Source: JBDSWU01 sp038230395 (GTDB lineage Bacteria > Patescibacteriota > Saccharimonadia > Saccharimonadales > UBA4665). Taken from it: a stretch of 64,000 nt of DNA. The notes below the pieces were generated by a model, which saw only the letters and a program-made list of their open reading frames with translations, made no database searches and was not told the origin of the DNA. The stretch spans positions 124,001 through 188,000 of the forward strand of contig JBBRNI010000001.1 in assembly GCA_038230395.1 (NCBI GenBank), in the 5' to 3' direction. Each line of letters starts with the position of its first letter. Within the stretch, counting starts at the first letter, position 1. The translations under genes were made by a program, and so were the position numbers. Below are positions 17,090-26,591 of the stretch, one piece after another.

Positions 17090-18564
17090 TGATAAGTTCA
17101 GAAACTCGTGGTAAGTACACTGCCACTATTGGTATTGAATGCCATGTGCAGCTAAAAACCAAGACTAAGCTGTTTTCGGCTGTTGGCAATGACGCCCGTG
17201 AAGCGCCGCCAAACACGCTGGTTAGTCATATCGACTTTGGCTTGCCCGGAGCCTTGCCGGTCCTGAACCAAGAGGCAGTGCACTTAGCGGTAAAGGCAGC
17301 TTTCGCGCTGGGCACCGAGCCAGAACGGTTCAGCAAATTTGATCGCAAGCATTACTTTTACCCTGATTTACCTAAGGGCTATCAAATAACTCAGTTCGAC
17401 GAGCCTATTATCGGTAAGGGCAGTATGACTATTGATGTTGACGGAGTGACTAAAACTATTGGAATCACTCGGGCGCACATGGAAGAGGACGCGGGTAAAA
17501 GTACACACCCAGCGGGCAAAGATTATTCTCTTGTTGATCTCAACCGCGCCGGCACGCCACTTCTGGAGATAGTTAGTGAGCCCGATATGCACACGGCTGC
17601 CGAAGCAAAGGCCTATGCCCACGAACTGTATTTACGCATGCGCTACGCTAAAGTTTCAGAAGCCAACTTGTACTACGGCAACATGCGCTTTGATGTTAAT
17701 GTTAGCGTCAGTACTACTGACGAGCTCGGCACGCGTTCTGAGTCCAAAAACCTCAACAGTTTCCGCTCCGTCGAAAAAGCCGTTGAATACGAGATTGATC
17801 GCCAAATCGCTGTCCTGGAATCCGGCGAAAAAGTCGTACAAGAGACTCGAGGCTGGGATGACGACAAACAGAGCACATTTAGCCAACGCTCCAAGGAGAA
17901 CGCCGATGACTACCGCTATATGCCTGACCCCGATTTGCCACCAATTGTGCTTTCAGAAGATTACGTCGCTTCAGTTAAGGCCGAAATGCCTATTTTGCCA
18001 CAGCAGTGGCGCGAGCGCCTTAGTTCACTTGGGTTGGATCGAGCTCAGACTGAAACCTTACTTGACGCGCATGTTGAGCTAGCGGGCGAGCATTATCTAG
18101 ACACATTGCAACAAGTTCTCAGCGATGCGCCGCTAGCTAAGCAAGTTGCCAATTGGCTAGTAAACATCGACATTCCATTTATTCGTGAGCAGCAAACGCC
18201 ACAAAATGTCATCGACCGCGTTAGCTTGTATCAAGCCCTGGCCAGTCTATTAGCCGCCGGAAAACTGAGCTCTACCAATGCCAAGGCACTGGTTACTGAC
18301 TTGTTAGCTTTACCTACACTACCAGTCGATATTGCCGATTACGCAGAACTAAAAGGCTATATTCAAGTGTCAGACGAGGCGGCGATTAATCAAATCGTTA
18401 CGCAGGTTTTGGCTGATAACCCCAAGGCTGCCGTGGATGTTAAAAACGGCGAAGTCAAAGCCGTTGGCTTCTTGACTGGACAAGTCATGAAACAGTCGAA
18501 AGGTAAAGCTAACCCGGCTCTGGCACAAAAGCTAATCAAGCAACAACTGGGGGTACCCGAATGA
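17089..18564 (+). CDS. gatB: Amidotransferase subunit B
   Basis: 491-residue GatB, which binds the mischarged tRNA, phosphorylates it with ATP and transfers ammonia. IGIECHVQLKTKTKLFS, the KHYFYPDLPKGYQITQ segment and LNRAGTPLLEIVSEPD are landmark GatB sequences. The C-terminal YqeY-like tail with VKAVGFLTGQVMKQSKGKANP is present. It completes a gatC-gatA-x-gatB operon; galU follows with a 4-bp overlap. Confidence 0.98.
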   Translation: MISSETRGKYTATIGIECHVQLKTKTKLFSAVGNDAREAPPNTLVSHIDFGLPGALPVLNQEAVHLAVKAAFALGTEPERFSKFDRKHYFYPDLPKGYQITQFDEPIIGKGSMTIDVDGVTKTIGITRAHMEEDAGKSTHPAGKDYSLVDLNRAGTPLLEIVSEPDMHTAAEAKAYAHELYLRMRYAKVSEANLYYGNMRFDVNVSVSTTDELGTRSESKNLNSFRSVEKAVEYEIDRQIAVLESGEKVVQETRGWDDDKQSTFSQRSKENADDYRYMPDPDLPPIVLSEDYVASVKAEMPILPQQWRERLSSLGLDRAQTETLLDAHVELAGEHYLDTLQQVLSDAPLAKQVANWLVNIDIPFIREQQTPQNVIDRVSLYQALASLLAAGKLSSTNAKALVTDLLALPTLPVDIADYAELKGYIQVSDEAAINQIVTQVLADNPKAAVDVKNGEVKAVGFLTGQVMKQSKGKANPALAQKLIKQQLGVPE

Positions 18565-19460
18565 GCACTCAAAAAGTAACCAAAGCAGTCATCGCCGCCG
18601 CTGGTTTTGGTACGCGCTTCTTGCCACAAACTAAGGCTATGCCCAAAGAGATGCTACCGCTAGTAGATAAGCCAATTATTCAGTACTTAGTCGAGGATTT
18701 GGTAGCCGCAGGCATCCAGGATATCATAATTGTCACTGGCTACAGTAAGCGTAGTATTGAAGATCATTTTGATACGCCAAACGAAGACTTAATTGCTAAT
18801 CTTCGGGCTGGGGGAGTCAGCAAAGCTCATTATATTGATGACATAAAGCAAGTCGCTGATATGGCAAATTTTGCTTATGTTCGCCAAAAAGGGCCATATG
18901 GCACTGCAACCCCAATCATGAACGCCGCTCATTTGTTAGGTAACGAACCGTTCATATTTACATTTGCTGACGATTTAACAGTTGCAACCCCAAATAACTT
19001 TTCGCAGATGATCGAGTTGTACAAAGAGTTTGAAGCACCAATTTTGCCATGCGTGCGTGTAAGCCAAGACAAAGACTATGCCCGTTACGGGATTGTCGGT
19101 GGTAGTCGAGTCAGGGATGGTATATTGCAAGTTGAATCGATTATAGAAAAGCCCGGTAAAGACAAAGCTCCTTCTAATCTAGCCAGCGTTGGTGGTTATC
19201 TACTCACACCTGACGTTTTTGATTATATTGAAGCTGGTCTAGCCAGTTTAGTAGGTGATCAAGAATTTCACGCTACTGATCATTTGTTACAGCCGATGAT
19301 CGCTGACGGCAAAAAACTATACGGCTGTGAGATCGTGAACAGCAAGCGTTATGATACTGGGAATCCGCTTGACTACCTCAAGGCGGTATTTGATTTTGCA
19401 TTGGAACGGGATGATGTTGGTCCTGAACTTGCTGAATATCTGCGAAAAAAATTACAGTAG
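18561..19460 (+). CDS. galU: UTP-glucose-1-phosphate uridylyltransferase
   Basis: 299-residue nucleotidyltransferase making UDP-glucose for envelope or storage glycans. AAGFGTRFLPQTKAMPKEMLP is the GalU nucleotide-binding and Lys signature, and FTFADDL, YGIVGG and ESIIEKP are the following conserved blocks. It overlaps gatB by 4 bp and so belongs to the same operon by position, although function is unrelated. Confidence 0.96.
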   Translation: MSTQKVTKAVIAAAGFGTRFLPQTKAMPKEMLPLVDKPIIQYLVEDLVAAGIQDIIIVTGYSKRSIEDHFDTPNEDLIANLRAGGVSKAHYIDDIKQVADMANFAYVRQKGPYGTATPIMNAAHLLGNEPFIFTFADDLTVATPNNFSQMIELYKEFEAPILPCVRVSQDKDYARYGIVGGSRVRDGILQVESIIEKPGKDKAPSNLASVGGYLLTPDVFDYIEAGLASLVGDQEFHATDHLLQPMIADGKKLYGCEIVNSKRYDTGNPLDYLKAVFDFALERDDVGPELAEYLRKKLQ

Positions 19461-19489
19461 TTTTGGCTGCTAGCTGTATAATAATATTA

Positions 19490-19738
19490 ATGAGCACTAC
19501 CGAAACTGTCCTCCTCATAATCGTTACATCGCTACTTAGCTTATTTATTATTCTGTGTATTGCTGTTGTGGTGGCAATATTCAAGCTTGTATCTACTGCT
19601 AAGCAAGTCGTAGCGAAAGCAGAAAACGCGATTGATTCAGTTGAATCGGCTGCGGATATTTTCAAAAATGTTGGTGGTAAGGTGTCGGTTTTTAGGTTAA
19701 TAAAGAACATTATTGACCTCACGCAGCGTAAGAAGTAA
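19490..19738 (+). CDS. Small membrane protein (DUF948-like)
   Basis: 82 residues from the ATG at 19490: one N-terminal hydrophobic helix (about residues 5-28) followed by an amphipathic coiled-coil-like helix rich in Ala, Val and Glu. This layout is seen in DUF948/YtxG-type general stress envelope proteins. TATAAT (19477-19482) is 7 nt before the ATG, so the mRNA looks leaderless; a TTG start at 19463 would overlap that box and is less likely. Its neighbour is YtxH-like, as in YtxGH pairs. Confidence 0.72.
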   Translation: MSTTETVLLIIVTSLLSLFIILCIAVVVAIFKLVSTAKQVVAKAENAIDSVESAADIFKNVGGKVSVFRLIKNIIDLTQRKK

Positions 19739-19755
19739 ACAATAAGGAGATTACT

Positions 19756-20157
19756 ATGCCTAAATCCGTTAAAAAAATCGCAATTGGCGCGGCATTCGCT
19801 GGAGCCGCTGGTTACCTAGCAGGTGTATTAACCGCTCCAAAAAGCGGCAAAGAAACCCGAACTGACATAGCTGATGCTACACAACGCGGCATAAGCGAAG
19901 CCGAAAAAGATCTTAAAAAACTACACACCGAATTAGGTAATTTATTATCCGAAGCCAAAGATAGAGGTACTGACCTCGGTGGTAAGACTCAAAAAGAACT
20001 TGGCGAATTACTGAACAAAGCTAAAGATACCAAAGAAAAAGCCCGCGAAATGCTTAGCGCTATTCACGAAGGAAGCGCCGAGGATAAGGATTTGCGTAAG
20101 GCTATTTCCGACGCTAATAAAGCGGTAGATCACATCAAAGACTACCTCAAAAAATAA
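19756..20157 (+). CDS. YtxH-like envelope protein
   Basis: 133 residues. IAIGAAFAGAAGYLAGVLTAPKSGKETR near the N-terminus is the YtxH hallmark: a short hydrophobic helix followed by APKSGKETR. The rest is a long charged coiled coil with many KDAKDK-type repeats. A good ribosome site (AAGGAG) lies 7 nt before the ATG. It is paired with the DUF948-like gene just upstream. A structural or stress role at the membrane is likely but unproven. Confidence 0.85.
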   Translation: MPKSVKKIAIGAAFAGAAGYLAGVLTAPKSGKETRTDIADATQRGISEAEKDLKKLHTELGNLLSEAKDRGTDLGGKTQKELGELLNKAKDTKEKAREMLSAIHEGSAEDKDLRKAISDANKAVDHIKDYLKK

Positions 20158-20410
20158 GACTCCTCAGTCCGGCACATTTTGAGCGAATCACTCTAGTCCG
20201 CAATCACCGTACTTCTAGTACGGCTCTTTTACGGGCTTCGTTATTCATCTCAAACTGCACTCGTACTGAGTGTTCTTAAAGTCCGAAGCTAAACGTTCTT
20301 GAGTAAAAGGGGCTAAGTACTGTTAGAAGCTGTTACTTGTGGGACTGTGGCCCTTGGGTCTAAATGTTCGTAGAGTGGGGATAGTTGGGGTATAATTAGG
20401 GAAAGAAATA
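20158..20410. other. Intergenic region with hairpins and dnaE promoter
   Basis: 253 bp without a convincing gene. A 7-bp stem with a 3-nt loop, CCGTACT-TCT-AGTACGG (20207-20223), is followed by CTCTTTT and may end the YtxH transcript. Further on, CACTC-GTACT-GAGTG forms a smaller stem. TATAAT at 20391-20396 is the likely -10 for dnaE. A small RNA could fit here, but nothing identifies one. Confidence 0.5.
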
Positions 20411-23400
20411 ATGCCTTGGGGGTATGATTTGGCGTCCGCGAAAACGCTGCAAGCTAGTGACTATGTGCATCTGCATAACCATACGCAGTACAGCTTGCTT
20501 GATGGTTTAACCAAGGTGCCTAAACTGATTGAGTATGTCAAAGAATCTGGTATGGCTGCGGTAGCCATGACTGATCACGGTACGCTGAGCGGTGCGATCG
20601 AGTTCTACAAAGAGGCTCATGCTGCAGATATCAAACCGATAATTGGTATGGAGGCCTACGTCGCGGCTCGGACGCGTCATGATCGGGATCCTCAAAAAGA
20701 TAAGAGTTACTATCATCTAATTATTCTAGCCATGAATAATACAGGTTATCAGAACCTGATGCGCCTCAGTACCATCGCCAACCTGGAAGGTGTGTACTAC
20801 AAGCCGCGTGTCGATCACGAGTTACTTGAACAATACAACGAAGGCTTAATTGTTTTGAGCGGTTGTATTGGCGGTGAAGTTGGTGACAGCTTGCGCCAAG
20901 GTCAATACGACAAAGCGCTCGAGACAGCCAAATGGTACAAGCAAGTATTTGGCGATCGTTATTATTTGGAGGTTCAGGATCATGGACACCCTGATCATCC
21001 AGCTAAGTGGGATGATCAGGTTGATGTTACGGATCAGACTATTAAGCTGGCAACTGAACTCGATATCTCATGTGTTGTGACCTGTGATGCTCACTATTTG
21101 CGCCATGAAGATCAGATTGCTCATGAGATATTACTGTGCGTCCAAACGGGCGCCTTCCTAAGCGATGAAAAGCGGATGAGTCTCAGTGATTTTGAGTTAC
21201 ACGTGACGAATCCCACGGAGATTATTAATCGCTGGGGCGCTACACACCCAGATTACATCACTAATACACGCGCTATCGCTGATCGTTGCGATGTAACCAT
21301 AGAGCTTGGTAAAATCCTGATACCTAAATTTCCGGTGCCAGACGGTGAGACCGAAAAATCATTTTTAGACAAATTAGTGTATAAGGGTCTAGCCTGGAGA
21401 TATGGCGGTGTATCGGAGCTGGATGCTTCTAAGTTGAGCATTAAAGAAGCCCAAAAGCTACTGCCGGAAGTCGTGCAAGAGCGAGTTGATTTTGAGTTTG
21501 GAGTCGTTAACTCCATGGGATTTAATGGCTACTTCTTGATTGTGGCTGATTTTATTAACTGGGGTAAGGATCAAGGAATTGTCTTTGGACCGGGTCGGGG
21601 CAGCGCCGCAGGCTCGATCATTGCATACGCTATCAAGATCACAGAACTCGATCCGCTCAAATACGATTTACTATTTGAGCGTTTCCTAAACCCTGACCGA
21701 ATAAGTATGCCGGATGTTGACATTGATATTCAGGACACCCGACGAAATGAAGTCATACAATACTGCGTCGAAAAGTACGGTACAGAACGGGTCGCAAATA
21801 TTGTAACATTTGGCCGTATGGCGGCGCGTAATGCTGTACGAGATGTGGCTAGAGTACTGCAAGTTCCATATTCTGAAGCTGATCGTTTGTCCAAGATGAT
21901 TCCACCGCCAATTCAAGGTATACATGTGCCGCTGGCTACTTCGCTTAAGAAGGATTTCGATCTTAAGCAAGAGTATGAAACTAACGAAACGTCACGAAAG
22001 GTTTTTGACCTAGCATTACAGCTAGAGGGGACAATTAGATCGCATGGTGTACATGCCGCGGGTGTAGTGATTGCGCCTGACGACATCGTTAAATATGTGC
22101 CACTCGAAATGGCCCAAAAGGGCGTTGTCGCCACTCAGTATCCGATGGGGCCTGTCGAAGAACTTGGTCTACTCAAGATGGACTTTTTAGGTTTGTCTAA
22201 CCTTACTACAATCAAGAACGCCCTGCGTATTATTAAGCGTGTTAACGACGTGGACATAGACATCAACACAATTGCGCTTGATGATGTAGAGGCCTACGAG
22301 CTGTTGCAACGTGGCGATACCACAGGCGTGTTCCAGCTTGAGTCTGCCGGCATGAAACGCTATCTGCGAGACCTTAAACCAACAGTTTTCGAAGATATTG
22401 TGGCTATGGTGGCGCTATATCGCCCAGGTCCAATGCAATTTATCGATGAATTTATAGCTCGAAAACATGGAGAGCGAGCAATCGTATACCCACACTCAAG
22501 CATGGAAAATGCACTCAAAAAGACGTATGGGGTTCTGGTATATCAAGAACAAGTTATGCAAATAAGCAAAGAAGTTTGCGGCTTAACCGGTGGCGAGGCG
22601 GATACCTTGCGTAAAGCGATTGGTAAAAAGAAGATAGACATTATGCGTAAAATGAAGCTACGCATGATTGAGGGCGGTCAAGAGGTTTCGGGTATTTCGC
22701 CGGCTGTTATGGAAGTCTTCTGGAAGCAACTCGAAGAGTTCGCGGCCTATTGTTTCAATAAATCTCATGCGGCGTGCTACGGCCTAATCGCCTACCAAAC
22801 AGCTTACCTAAAAGCTCATTATCCCGAGGCTTTTATGGCGGCTGTCATGACCAGTGATTTTGATGATATTGACCGCTTAGCCATCGAGATTGCTGAATGT
22901 AAAAAGCTGGGTATCCAGGTACTGGCGCCGGACGTCAATGAATCATTCCTAGAATTTGCCGTGGTGCCCAAAAAGCACCAGATTCGTTTTGGTATGGCGG
23001 CAATCAAAAACGTCGGCAGTGGTGCTGTCGAAGCAATCCTCAAAGCCCGTGACGAAGCTAACTTTACATCCCTAGAGGATTTTCTTACCAGAGTTAATTG
23101 CCGAGTGGTGAACCGGAAAGCGATGGAGAGCTTGATCAAAGCTGGTGGCTTTGATCGCTACGGTGATCGCGCTGAGCTGCTACATAATCTAGACATGCTA
23201 TTAGCTTTTGCGCAGCGCCTACAGAAGCAAGCCAATAGTGGCCAGATTGACTTGTTTGGTAATACTGAGACCGGTAGTTCGCAGCACGTCAGCTTAGAAT
23301 TACAGCCAGCTCCTGTGGCCATCGATATGCGTGAGCAATTAATATGGGAGCGAGAACTACTTGGTTTATATCTGAGTCAGCATCCACTTGCCATGTTCGA

Positions 23401-24061
23401 GACTTTCCTAACTGAAAAAACAGTGGCCATCAAAGAGCTCAAGGGCGCCCACGATGGTAAGGCAGTGACTATCGGCGGAGCTATTACGGACGTCCGTGAG
23501 ATTACAACCAAAAATGGCCAAAAAATGGCCTTCATCAAATTAGAAGATTACACAGGTGAAATAGAAGTTATTTTGTTTCCAAGCGCTTACCAGCAAACTT
23601 TGGGACTATGGGAGCGTGACAAAGTGGTCCTGATACACGGTAAAGTTAATGGGAAAGATCGTGATGGTAAGCCAGCCGAAGAGGCAAAGGTACTAGTTGA
23701 TGATGCCCGTGAGATCACTTCGGCCCAAGCAACCGCCTATCAAGAGACCGGTCGTAAGGCCCGTGTGCCCAAACTTACAAAGAAAAAAGTTCTAGTGGTA
23801 GCTGCTACCTCCAAAACTGCTCGTGATAGTACCGCAGTTGAAAAATTGTACATACGTCTACGAACAAGCAGCGACACCGAAACACTGATGTCACTCAAAC
23901 GTACGATTGACGAAAATCAAGGTGACACTGAAGTGATCTTAGTACTAGGTGATGCTGCCAGCAAGCAGGCAATTAAGCTGCCAGGTGGCTTTGATAAGGC
24001 CAGCGAAGGCTATAGACAGTTGCGTGAGCTTGTTGGTGCCGATAACCTGAAACTTCAATAA
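20411..24061 (+). CDS. dnaE: DNA polymerase III subunit alpha
   Basis: Replicative polymerase of 1216 residues. The PHP domain opens with YVHLHNHTQYSLLDG (His20, His22, His24) and DHGTLSGAIEFYKEA. The polymerase active site PDVDIDI has Asp435 and Asp437. Helix-hairpin-helix and OB-fold regions follow, ending in the VTIGGAITDVREITTKNGQKMAF OB strand near residues 1015-1040. AGGGAAAG lies 6 nt before the ATG. The last ~100 residues carry a further small domain (VEKLYIRLRTSSDTETL) like that in DnaE1 C-termini. It stands alone and is followed by a gene-free kilobase. Confidence 0.98.
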   Translation: MPWGYDLASAKTLQASDYVHLHNHTQYSLLDGLTKVPKLIEYVKESGMAAVAMTDHGTLSGAIEFYKEAHAADIKPIIGMEAYVAARTRHDRDPQKDKSYYHLIILAMNNTGYQNLMRLSTIANLEGVYYKPRVDHELLEQYNEGLIVLSGCIGGEVGDSLRQGQYDKALETAKWYKQVFGDRYYLEVQDHGHPDHPAKWDDQVDVTDQTIKLATELDISCVVTCDAHYLRHEDQIAHEILLCVQTGAFLSDEKRMSLSDFELHVTNPTEIINRWGATHPDYITNTRAIADRCDVTIELGKILIPKFPVPDGETEKSFLDKLVYKGLAWRYGGVSELDASKLSIKEAQKLLPEVVQERVDFEFGVVNSMGFNGYFLIVADFINWGKDQGIVFGPGRGSAAGSIIAYAIKITELDPLKYDLLFERFLNPDRISMPDVDIDIQDTRRNEVIQYCVEKYGTERVANIVTFGRMAARNAVRDVARVLQVPYSEADRLSKMIPPPIQGIHVPLATSLKKDFDLKQEYETNETSRKVFDLALQLEGTIRSHGVHAAGVVIAPDDIVKYVPLEMAQKGVVATQYPMGPVEELGLLKMDFLGLSNLTTIKNALRIIKRVNDVDIDINTIALDDVEAYELLQRGDTTGVFQLESAGMKRYLRDLKPTVFEDIVAMVALYRPGPMQFIDEFIARKHGERAIVYPHSSMENALKKTYGVLVYQEQVMQISKEVCGLTGGEADTLRKAIGKKKIDIMRKMKLRMIEGGQEVSGISPAVMEVFWKQLEEFAAYCFNKSHAACYGLIAYQTAYLKAHYPEAFMAAVMTSDFDDIDRLAIEIAECKKLGIQVLAPDVNESFLEFAVVPKKHQIRFGMAAIKNVGSGAVEAILKARDEANFTSLEDFLTRVNCRVVNRKAMESLIKAGGFDRYGDRAELLHNLDMLLAFAQRLQKQANSGQIDLFGNTETGSSQHVSLELQPAPVAIDMREQLIWERELLGLYLSQHPLAMFETFLTEKTVAIKELKGAHDGKAVTIGGAITDVREITTKNGQKMAFIKLEDYTGEIEVILFPSAYQQTLGLWERDKVVLIHGKVNGKDRDGKPAEEAKVLVDDAREITSAQATAYQETGRKARVPKLTKKKVLVVAATSKTARDSTAVEKLYIRLRTSSDTETLMSLKRTIDENQGDTEVILVLGDAASKQAIKLPGGFDKASEGYRQLRELVGADNLKLQ

Positions 24062-24210
24062 GCCTTGCAACAACTCAATTAAGACAACCACAGGATTTGT
24101 CGGTCACACAACCTCAGAAGCTCTTGTTTAGACGATTATTTTATATATCATGAATTTAGTTTTATGTTTTTAACATTCCAGAATAATTAACAGCTTAAAG
24201 TTTTAGGAAC

Positions 24211-24882
24211 CTGAATCTCGAGATATGCCACTCCCAAACGGGAACACGGCTTGTAAACGTCTCATAATAAATTAAACGCCGATCCCAAGGTGGCAACTTT
24301 CAACTGTATAAATACAGCTGTTTACCCAACAATCGTCAAAACGCTTCGATTTCCTATTACAGGAATACGATTTTCTGACAACCGCACACAATCAATTAAC
24401 CGATAACTACCTAGACTTCAACCTTCACACATTTCAAAGCTGGCTCATGTATCATTACAGGAATGCGATTTCTGAGCACCCCCAGTCAATCCCACCAGCC
24501 GCCATAAACAAACTGTACTCTCATTTAAATTATAGAAGCTTCTCATGAATCGGAGTGCAGTTATGACAGTGGCAGATTAGCTTTTGCTTCGGTACTCAGA
24601 AATCGCGTTCCTGTAATGGATAGGGACTAACAGGCTTTGTAAAGGGTGGTTAATTTGCTTTGATATGGATGAGGTTGGAAGGTTAGGTAACCATTGGTTA
24701 CTTGATTGTTGGGGTACTCATAAATCGCATTCCTATAAGGGGAACGTTAGTAGGCTTCGTGATTGAAGGGGAACATTTGTATTAAGGACTTAGGTAGTTA
24801 TGAATCGAGGTAGATCGGAAAGTTATTATGAGACGCTTACAAGTCGTGTTCCCGTTTGGGGGTGGCATATCTCGAGATTCAG
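24211..24882. repeat. 672-bp imperfect inverted repeat with four internal motif copies
   Basis: The outer 60-bp arms (24211-24270 and 24823-24882) match in 57 of 60 positions as reverse complements. Two copies of a motif beginning ATTACAGGAATRCGATTT lie on the + strand (24356-24378, 24454-24480) and two on the - strand (24591-24617, 24713-24740), symmetrically placed. The segments between them are also alignable as reverse complements. The centre has a palindrome AGAAGCTTCT (24534-24543). The whole could fold as one long hairpin. No open frame of note lies in 24062-25030, and nothing is recognised in the flanks 24062-24210 and 24883-25030. Confidence 0.92.
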
Positions 24883-25030
24883 AATTCTAAAAAGCTAAGA
24901 AGTTAAATTTATGGCGAGGCTGGAAAGTTGAAAATAGAAACATAAAATTTATAAAGCAGCACTAGACTTTAGCTGCGTACTTCAGGAAAAGAAATTAAAG
25001 GGCAATCAGCTAATCTAGTTGCGCATTAAG

Positions 25031-25951
25031 TTAACAGATGATGCCGGAGGTTCTAGTTAGTACAAAGCCAGCCGTGAAGATAATTACTATTGTTATGTCT
25101 AGGTAGGCGTGGTGGGCAACAAATTGCTCACCCTTAACAATCACTTTTTGGAGGCGTAGTCCGTGACGCAGTATGAACAAACACAGCGCGGTGCTGGCGA
25201 TAAGTGATACTGCGAATAGGCTCCAGGTGGCATGACCGCCAGTTATTAATTGGACGCGTGAGACGGTTTGAGCTTGCAGATCAGATCGGGCAACGTGCAC
25301 GCCAGCAACAGACCCAGACTGGACTGGGTTAGGCACGGTAAAGGTTATGTTGGCCGCAGCTGCTACTGGCGCAGCATACTCGGCGACTACAATTGTCGCC
25401 GGTCCTTTACCCAAGTAATTAGGCGAGCTGGCAGTAGCAAAGCCAACCTGGGTGTAGCCAGCATTTAGGATGTTGGCTTTGTGGTCGACGCTATTCATCC
25501 AACCTGTTTCTGTGCTGCCGGCGTCGGTAAAGCCATAGGCTAAGTTCTCGCCGGCCGTTTGATACTGGTAGCCAGTGCTGGTGATGAAATCCCAAGGCGT
25601 TTTGCCGTCTGGGGCGTTGTGAGCCCAGTAGTCTTTGCTCACTAGGTCATTGGCTTTGGCCTGCGCGGCGTTGGCAAGTTGGTGGTCGATCGTCAGGGCC
25701 TGTTCTTTGGCATCTGCGCGGTTGCTGTTTGTTGCGCTCAGCAGAGCAACCGCGCTGTAATCACTATGAGCACCTAGCACGTCATGGTTGGACCAAACGC
25801 TATTAACAAATAGCCCCATGCCAACTATTAATAGCATCGGCAAATACGGCCAATAATGCTTGGTATAGTTCTGATTGTGTTTGTGATGTTGACCGACACG
25901 CTTTTTGTGGGCGATGGGCGGCTTACGCTTCTGTTTAGTTACAAGTGCCAT
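25031..25951 (-). CDS. Membrane protein with extracytoplasmic CAP (SCP/PR1) domain
   Basis: 306 residues. A basic N-terminus is followed by a transmembrane segment at about 34-51. The CAP domain (about 85-205) includes AQAKANDLVSKDYWAHNAPDGKTPWDFI, the GENLAYGF block and GWMNSVDHKANILNAGYTQVGFA, the usual bacterial CAP signatures with His residues in place. Two further hydrophobic segments lie near 245-265 and 284-304. The domain is therefore outside the cell, anchored at both ends. It may act on the host or on the envelope; CAP proteins have varied roles. No Shine-Dalgarno is seen before the ATG. Confidence 0.9.
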   Translation of the reverse strand: MALVTKQKRKPPIAHKKRVGQHHKHNQNYTKHYWPYLPMLLIVGMGLFVNSVWSNHDVLGAHSDYSAVALLSATNSNRADAKEQALTIDHQLANAAQAKANDLVSKDYWAHNAPDGKTPWDFITSTGYQYQTAGENLAYGFTDAGSTETGWMNSVDHKANILNAGYTQVGFATASSPNYLGKGPATIVVAEYAAPVAAAANITFTVPNPVQSGSVAGVHVARSDLQAQTVSRVQLITGGHATWSLFAVSLIASTALCLFILRHGLRLQKVIVKGEQFVAHHAYLDITIVIIFTAGFVLTRTSGIIC

Positions 25952-25975
25952 TGGTGTATTTGTTTAGGTTTAGAC

Positions 25976-25995
25976 TTATGCTTACTATAGCATAA
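25976..25995 (-). promoter_or_regulatory. Dyad overlapping the -10 of the CAP-protein gene
   Basis: TTATGCT-N6-AGCATAA is a perfect 7-bp inverted repeat at 25976-25995. It covers the minus-strand extended -10 box TGC-TATAGT (25984-25989), 32 bp before the ATG. Its position suits a repressor site; no regulator is identified. Confidence 0.55.
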
Positions 25996-26027
25996 AAGCT
26001 GTTTTGACGCCTGAATATTTAACTTAG

Positions 26028-26525
26028 TTAGCGCTGAAACCTAAGGTGGTATAGGGCCATTGCAGCGGCTTGCACGACATTGAATGATTCTTTTTGGCCG
26101 AGCATTGGAATAACAAGCTGTAAATCCGTGAGAGCTAAAACTTCTTGTTCTACACCCTCGACTTCACGACCAAGTATAATTACAATCCGTTCAGGTGGTT
26201 TATATGTGCTAATATCCCGGGCAGTCGCTGTTTGCTCTAAGGCGGCGATAGTATATTTATCTTCACGAAGTTCTGCCAGTAGCTCAACAATGTCACCGCG
26301 TTGCTCCCACGGTACCAGACTTTCGGCCCCAAGAGCGGTCTTGGCTATATGCTTGTCAATTTTGCGGACTAAATGTGGCAAGCGAATATCGTCGACTTGC
26401 GAAGGGTAAGGTGTGTAACCAGTTAAGTAGACACGTTCGACGCCTAGTCCGTCGGCAGTACGTAGTAGCGACCCAATGTTGTGAGTGCTTCGCAAATTAT
26501 GGGCGATAACAATAATTGATCTCAT
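26028..26525 (-). CDS. SpoU/TrmH-family RNA 2'-O-methyltransferase
   Basis: 165 residues from the ATG at 26523-26525. The SPOUT motifs are clear: NLRSTHNIGSLLRTADGLG (motif 1), IILGREVEGVEQEVL (motif 2) and PMLGQKESFNVVQAAAMALYHL (motif 3), forming the knotted SAM site. It methylates ribose of a tRNA or rRNA nucleotide; the target is not evident, since there is no extra N-terminal RNA-binding domain. The start was chosen because TATAAT (26532-26537) lies 6 nt upstream, giving a leaderless mRNA; the longer frame to 26564 would run through this box. Confidence 0.92.
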   Translation of the reverse strand: MRSIIVIAHNLRSTHNIGSLLRTADGLGVERVYLTGYTPYPSQVDDIRLPHLVRKIDKHIAKTALGAESLVPWEQRGDIVELLAELREDKYTIAALEQTATARDISTYKPPERIVIILGREVEGVEQEVLALTDLQLVIPMLGQKESFNVVQAAAMALYHLRFQR

Positions 26526-26591
26526 ACTTGGATTATAACGTATTGAGCATTGCCTACGCTTCACGTCGCTTATGCTTTATACTAAAGTCAT

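Noticed and set aside
24062..25030. Replication origin at the giant inverted repeat
   Set aside because: No DnaA-box cluster (TTATCCACA-like) or dnaA/dnaN neighbours were seen; left as a question under the finding instead.
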